The position numbers and the translations under genes were made by a program. From Pseudarthrobacter raffinosi (GTDB lineage Bacteria > Actinomycetota > Actinomycetes > Actinomycetales > Micrococcaceae), in assembly GCF_023913735.1 (NCBI RefSeq), contig NZ_JAMXBH010000006.1, forward strand, positions 97,629-161,628: a stretch of 64,000 nt of DNA, given 5' to 3'. A model generated the notes under the pieces. It made no database searches and was not told the origin of the DNA. It saw only the letters and a program-made list of their open reading frames with translations. Shown here piece by piece: positions 60,568-64,000 of this stretch (within the stretch, counting starts at the first letter, position 1; the number at the start of each line of letters is the position of its first letter).

Positions 60568-63500
60568 TTGTCCCGTCCTACCAGCCCCATCCCGCCCGGA
60601 AGACCCCCCTCGCGACGCGGGGCCCTAACGCCCACGCTGATTGTTGTTGCCATCGCAGTGGTGGGCTTCATCCTCTTCGCCAACGTGTGGACTGACGTCC
60701 TCTGGTACCGGCAGCTCGGCTACTTCGAAGTGTTTGTGACAGAAAACCTCTCGCGGATCGGGATCTTCCTCGCCGGCTTCGCGCTTATGTTCCTGGCCGT
60801 CTTTTTTGCCATCCGGGTTGCCTACCACGCACGGCCCGTGTACGCGCCGGACTCGGAGATGCGCGACAACCTGAACCGCTACCAGGCCCAGCTTGAACCG
60901 GTCCGCCGCGTCGTTATGGTGGGCCTGCCCATCCTGTTCGGGCTGTTCGCGGGCAGCGCCGCGGCCAGCCAATGGCAGAAAGTGCTGTTGTTCTTCAACC
61001 AGGAACCGTTCGGCCAGAGCGATCCTGAGTTCGGCCTGGACATCAGCTTCTACCTCATGACTCTTCCGTTCCTGGGATTCGTCACAGGCTTCCTGATCAG
61101 CGTGGTTGTGGTGGCCGGCATCGCCGGAATCCTCACCCACTACCTCTACGGCAGCATCCGGCTGATGGAACGCGGCGTGTTCACCAGCCGCGCGGCACAG
61201 ATCCACCTCGCGGTAACCGGCGCAGCCTTCCTGATCCTGCTCGGCGCAAACTTCTGGCTGGACCGCTATGCCGCCCTTCAGGGCAACGGCGGGCGCTGGG
61301 CCGGTGCGCTGTATACGGACGTGAACGCCGTGATCCCCACCAAGGCGATCCTCGCCGTGGCGGCAGGCTTGGTGGCCATCCTCTTCATCGTTGCGGCGGT
61401 CATCGGCCGCTGGCGCCTGCCGGTCATCGGCACGGCCATGCTGATCATCACCTCGATCCTGGCCGGCGGCGTTTACCCGTGGGTTATCCAGCAGTTCCAG
61501 GTGCGGCCTTCCGAGCAGACGTTGGAGAAGGAGTTCATCCAGCGCAACATCGAGATGACTCGGGCGGCCTACGGCCTGGACCAGATTCAGGTGGACCGCT
61601 ATGACGCGACGAACACTGCCAGCACCGGGGCGCTGGCCCCGGACGCCCAGACCACGGCCAACATCCGGCTCCTGGACCCCAACCTGATCTCCGATGCGTT
61701 CTCCCAGCTGGAGCAGTACCGCCCGTACTACCAGTTCCCGGAGGCACTGAACGTCGACCGCTACGAGGTGGACGGCAAGATCCAGGACACGGTCATCGCC
61801 GTGCGTGAGCTGAACCCGGCGAACGTTGCCACCAACCAGCAGGGCTGGCTCAACCAGCACGTCGTCTACACCCACGGCTACGGCGTGGTGGCGGCCAAGG
61901 GAAACAAGTTCACCGTCGACGGCAAGCCGGAGTTCCTCCAGTCGGGTATCCCGTCCACCGGTGTACTTGGCGATGACTCCACCTACGAGCCGCGGATCTA
62001 CTTCGGCGAAGACTCCCCGGAGTACTCCATTGTCGGGGCGCCTTCGGGATCACCGCACCGCGAACAGGACAGGCCTTCCGGCAAGGAAGGGGACGGGGAA
62101 ACCCAGTACACCTTCACCGGCAACGGCGGGCCCAACGTGGGCAGCTTCTTCAACAAGGTCCTCTACTCCATCAAGTTCCAGTCCTCGGACCTCCTCCTCT
62201 CCGACGGAGTTAACGCAGAATCCCAGATCCTGTACGACCGCAGTCCGCGTGACCGCGTGGAGAAGGTTGCCCCGTACCTCACCGTTGACGGCAACTCCTA
62301 TCCGGCCGTTGTTGACGGCCGCGTCAAGTGGATCGTGGACGGGTACACCACTAGCCAGTACTACCCGTACTCGCAGCAGGAGCAGCTCTCGGCTGCCACC
62401 GCGGACTCCCAGACCACTTCAGGCCGGACGGTTGCCCTGCCGAACAGCTCGGTGAACTACATCAGGAACTCGGTCAAGGCCACGGTCGACGCCTATGACG
62501 GCTCGGTGACCCTCTATGCATGGGACGATCAGGACCCCGTCCTGAAGGCCTGGCAGAAAGTTTTCCCCGCGTCCGTGAAGCCGTACTCGGAGATGTCCGG
62601 CGATGTTATGAGCCACGTCCGTTACCCGGAAGACCTGTTCAAGGTGCAGCGCGAACTGCTGGGCCGCTACCACGTCACGGAACCAGTGAGCTTTTACAAG
62701 AGTGACGAAGTATGGAGCGTGCCGAACGATCCCACCGTGGATACCGAAGTCAAGCAGCCGCCGTTCTACATGTCACTGCAGATGCCTGACCAGGAGAAGC
62801 CGGCCTTCCAGCTCACGTCGTCCTTCATCCCGCAGATCGTCAACGGCACTGCCCGGAACGTGCTCTACGGATTCCTGGCGGCCGACTCTGACGCAGGAAA
62901 CGAGAAGGGCGTCAAAGCGGACAGCTACGGCAAGTTGAGGCTGCTGCAGATTCCGCCGGAAACACAGGTTCCCGGGCCGGGCCAGGCCCAGAACAAGTTC
63001 AACTCCGATCCCACGGTGTCCCAGGCGTTGAACCTGCTGAGGCAGGGCGCTTCCGAGGTGCTCAACGGCAACCTGCTGACTCTGCCCGTGGGCGGCGGCA
63101 TCCTGTACGTCCAGCCGGTTTACCTCAAGTCGACCGGCGAGACGTCCTACCCCACCCTGCAGCGTGTGCTGGTGGCCTTCGGTGACAAGGTCGGCTTTGC
63201 GCCGACCCTGGACGGTGCCCTGAAGCAACTCTTCGGAGGCGACTCAGGCGCTGCCGCGGGCGACTCCGACAACACCGGCCAGACCCCGCCTGCTCCTGGC
63301 ACCACACCGCCGGTAAGTGCGGGTGCCCAAGCTGACTTGAAGGCCGCGCTGGATGAGGCGAACGCAGCCATCAAGGCGGGCCAGGCAGCCCTGGCGGCTG
63401 GCGACTTTGCCGCCTATGGGGAAGAGCAGAAGAAGCTCGCGGCGGCCCTGCAGAAGGCTATTGACGCCGAGGGCAAGATCCCGGCGCCGGCCCCTGAAGC

Positions 63501-63576
63501 CACGCCATCGCCCGAGGCGACACCGTCGCCGGAAGCCACACCGACGGCGACGCCCTCGCCGGCGGCCAGCAACTAA
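60568..63576 (+). CDS. UPF0182-family large membrane protein
   Basis: A 1002-residue protein. Seven or so hydrophobic helices occupy the first 320 residues ([17 protein letters not shown] is the family hallmark), and a large domain of about 600 residues follows, predicted outside the membrane. The end is an Ala/Lys coiled stretch and a Pro-Glu-Ala-Thr repeat tail (about 970-1002, repeated PEATPS). Function is unknown. TTG at 60568 is chosen because GAGGT lies 7 nt upstream and it places the start just before the first helix; an upstream TTG at 60502 is possible. Confidence 0.88.
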   Translation: MSRPTSPIPPGRPPSRRGALTPTLIVVAIAVVGFILFANVWTDVLWYRQLGYFEVFVTENLSRIGIFLAGFALMFLAVFFAIRVAYHARPVYAPDSEMRDNLNRYQAQLEPVRRVVMVGLPILFGLFAGSAAASQWQKVLLFFNQEPFGQSDPEFGLDISFYLMTLPFLGFVTGFLISVVVVAGIAGILTHYLYGSIRLMERGVFTSRAAQIHLAVTGAAFLILLGANFWLDRYAALQGNGGRWAGALYTDVNAVIPTKAILAVAAGLVAILFIVAAVIGRWRLPVIGTAMLIITSILAGGVYPWVIQQFQVRPSEQTLEKEFIQRNIEMTRAAYGLDQIQVDRYDATNTASTGALAPDAQTTANIRLLDPNLISDAFSQLEQYRPYYQFPEALNVDRYEVDGKIQDTVIAVRELNPANVATNQQGWLNQHVVYTHGYGVVAAKGNKFTVDGKPEFLQSGIPSTGVLGDDSTYEPRIYFGEDSPEYSIVGAPSGSPHREQDRPSGKEGDGETQYTFTGNGGPNVGSFFNKVLYSIKFQSSDLLLSDGVNAESQILYDRSPRDRVEKVAPYLTVDGNSYPAVVDGRVKWIVDGYTTSQYYPYSQQEQLSAATADSQTTSGRTVALPNSSVNYIRNSVKATVDAYDGSVTLYAWDDQDPVLKAWQKVFPASVKPYSEMSGDVMSHVRYPEDLFKVQRELLGRYHVTEPVSFYKSDEVWSVPNDPTVDTEVKQPPFYMSLQMPDQEKPAFQLTSSFIPQIVNGTARNVLYGFLAADSDAGNEKGVKADSYGKLRLLQIPPETQVPGPGQAQNKFNSDPTVSQALNLLRQGASEVLNGNLLTLPVGGGILYVQPVYLKSTGETSYPTLQRVLVAFGDKVGFAPTLDGALKQLFGGDSGAAAGDSDNTGQTPPAPGTTPPVSAGAQADLKAALDEANAAIKAGQAALAAGDFAAYGEEQKKLAAALQKAIDAEGKIPAPAPEATPSPEATPSPEATPTATPSPAASN

Positions 63577-63639
63577 GGGGTTTGACCCAGCGAGACGCAC
63601 ATCACGCCACCAGGATTTGGCCTCCCGTTCACCGGACGG

Positions 63640-63645
63640 TAGAGT
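63640..63645 (+). promoter_or_regulatory. -10 of the first tRNA-fMet gene
   Basis: TAGAGT is 11 nt before the tRNA. TTGGCC 17 nt upstream of it could be the -35. The second tRNA copy has TAGTGT at the same place (63861-63866). Confidence 0.5.
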
Positions 63646-63656
63646 TGATCTTGCGA

Positions 63657-63730
63657 CGCGGGGTGGAGCAGTTCGGTAGCTCGCTGGGCTCATAACCCAG
63701 AGGTCACAGGTTCAAATCCTGTCCCCGCAA
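63657..63730 (+). tRNA. Initiator tRNA-fMet (CAT), copy 1
   Basis: The 74-nt cloverleaf starts CGCGGGG and ends CCCCGCAA. The unpaired C1-A72 ends, three G-C pairs closing the anticodon loop (GGG-CTCATAA-CCC) and the CAT anticodon identify the initiator tRNA. The CCA end is not encoded: CTG follows. Confidence 0.97.
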
Positions 63731-63736
63731 CTGGCG

Positions 63737-63776
63737 AAAAGTCCGGATTCTGGAAACAGAATCCGGACTTTTTGGT
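63737..63776 (+). terminator. Rho-independent terminator after tRNA-fMet copy 1
   Basis: A perfect 16-bp stem (63737-63752 with 63757-63772), a GAAA tetraloop and a following T-rich stretch. Confidence 0.93.
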
Positions 63777-63877
63777 TTAAGCGGACCCGTCCCAGGCAGG
63801 CAACCTCGGCGTCGTGGGGACCCTCAATCACGATTGGTTTTTACCTACTCCAAAGTACGGTAGTGTTGATCTTGCGA

Positions 63878-63951
63878 CGCGGGGTGGAGCAGTTCGGTAG
63901 CTCGCTGGGCTCATAACCCAGAGGTCACAGGTTCAAATCCTGTCCCCGCAA
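63878..63951 (+). tRNA. Initiator tRNA-fMet (CAT), copy 2
   Basis: Identical in sequence to copy 1, 221 bp downstream. Here the CCA end is encoded (63952-63954). The upstream 21 bp also match copy 1 with one change, including its -10. Confidence 0.97.
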
Positions 63952-63960
63952 CCATGCAGA

Positions 63961-63999
63961 AGACCCCGACCGGCATAACGCCGGCCGGGGTCTTTTTTT
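63961..63999 (+). terminator. Rho-independent terminator after tRNA-fMet copy 2
   Basis: A 14-bp stem with one mismatch (63961-63974 with 63980-63993), a 5-nt loop and a run of T residues to the window end. Confidence 0.92.
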
Positions 64000-64000
64000 G

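Noticed and set aside
63636..63954. A tRNA-associated integration site (att duplication)
   Set aside because: The repeat covers a whole tRNA and its promoter, with no integrase and only a spacer with a terminator between copies, so a simple tandem gene duplication is more likely.

Overview
This 64 kb window is a high-GC actinobacterial chromosome segment, most consistent with Arthrobacter/Pseudarthrobacter (Micrococcaceae). The evidence is the family content (DUF3117, DUF3107, DUF2342, UPF0182, a SigE-type ECF factor with a zinc anti-sigma factor, AdnAB-type helicase-nucleases, UvrD2 with an HRDC domain) and the frequent GTG/TTG starts. No insertion sequence, phage, plasmid or CRISPR signature is visible. 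It is almost wholly core genome, densely packed, with many 4-nt start/stop overlaps. The only rRNA/tRNA genes are two initiator tRNAs at the right end.

Layout. 1-9 kb: LOG-family hydrolase, DivIVA-like protein, PIG-V-like mannosyltransferase, DUF3117, O-methyltransferase, sigE-antisigma-tatB, then a leftward operon of an MgtE-N/CBS protein, DUF1003 protein and Mrp ATPase. 9-16.8 kb: a Q/P-rich general stress protein, a carbohydrate ABC importer (two permeases and a lipoprotein, no ATPase) behind a perfect palindrome, an aminopeptidase P, a PHP phosphoesterase and a small secreted Cys-containing protein of unknown function. 16.9-21.2 kb: an orphan DNA methyltransferase co-directional with a DEAD-box helicase, and an RNB exoribonuclease. 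21.3-27.7 kb: thiamine genes (thiE diverging from a TPP-riboswitch-controlled thiOSG operon), pterin dehydratase, DUF3107, a TetR regulator and moeZ. 27.7-40 kb: a complete coproporphyrin-dependent heme pathway (hemA, hemE, hemY, hemQ, hemH, hemC, hemD, hemB, hemL), interrupted by a secreted low-complexity protein and an LLM flavoprotein. 40-42.6 kb: an amino-acid ABC importer. 43-56.4 kb: DNA repair and nucleotide metabolism (DEDDh exonuclease, alkyltransferase-like protein, adnA-adnB, a phosphotransferase-fold protein, nudC, uvrD2, YgjP-type metallopeptidase). 56.5-63.6 kb: one intact and one truncated RibD-C/DHFR-like gene, DUF2342 metalloprotease, a PDZ-Lon protease and a UPF0182 membrane protein. 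The window ends with two tRNA-fMet genes, each with its own terminator.

Regulation visible in the sequence. At least a dozen genes carry a TANNNT hexamer 5-9 nt before the start codon with no Shine-Dalgarno, which is the leaderless-transcript signature of Actinobacteria; it also settles several start codons. Other cis elements are a TPP riboswitch whose 3' end overlaps the thiO ribosome binding site, an 8+5+8 palindrome upstream of hemQHCDB, a 10-bp inverted repeat upstream of hemE, a 9+4+9 palindrome upstream of the sugar importer, and strong hairpins between most convergent gene pairs.

I do not see a clearly new multi-gene system. The most interesting leads are the hemQ-operon palindrome, the phosphotransferase-like protein lacking a canonical metal-binding Asp, the two proteins of unknown function at 16431 and 31830, and the MgtE-N/DUF1003/Mrp operon.
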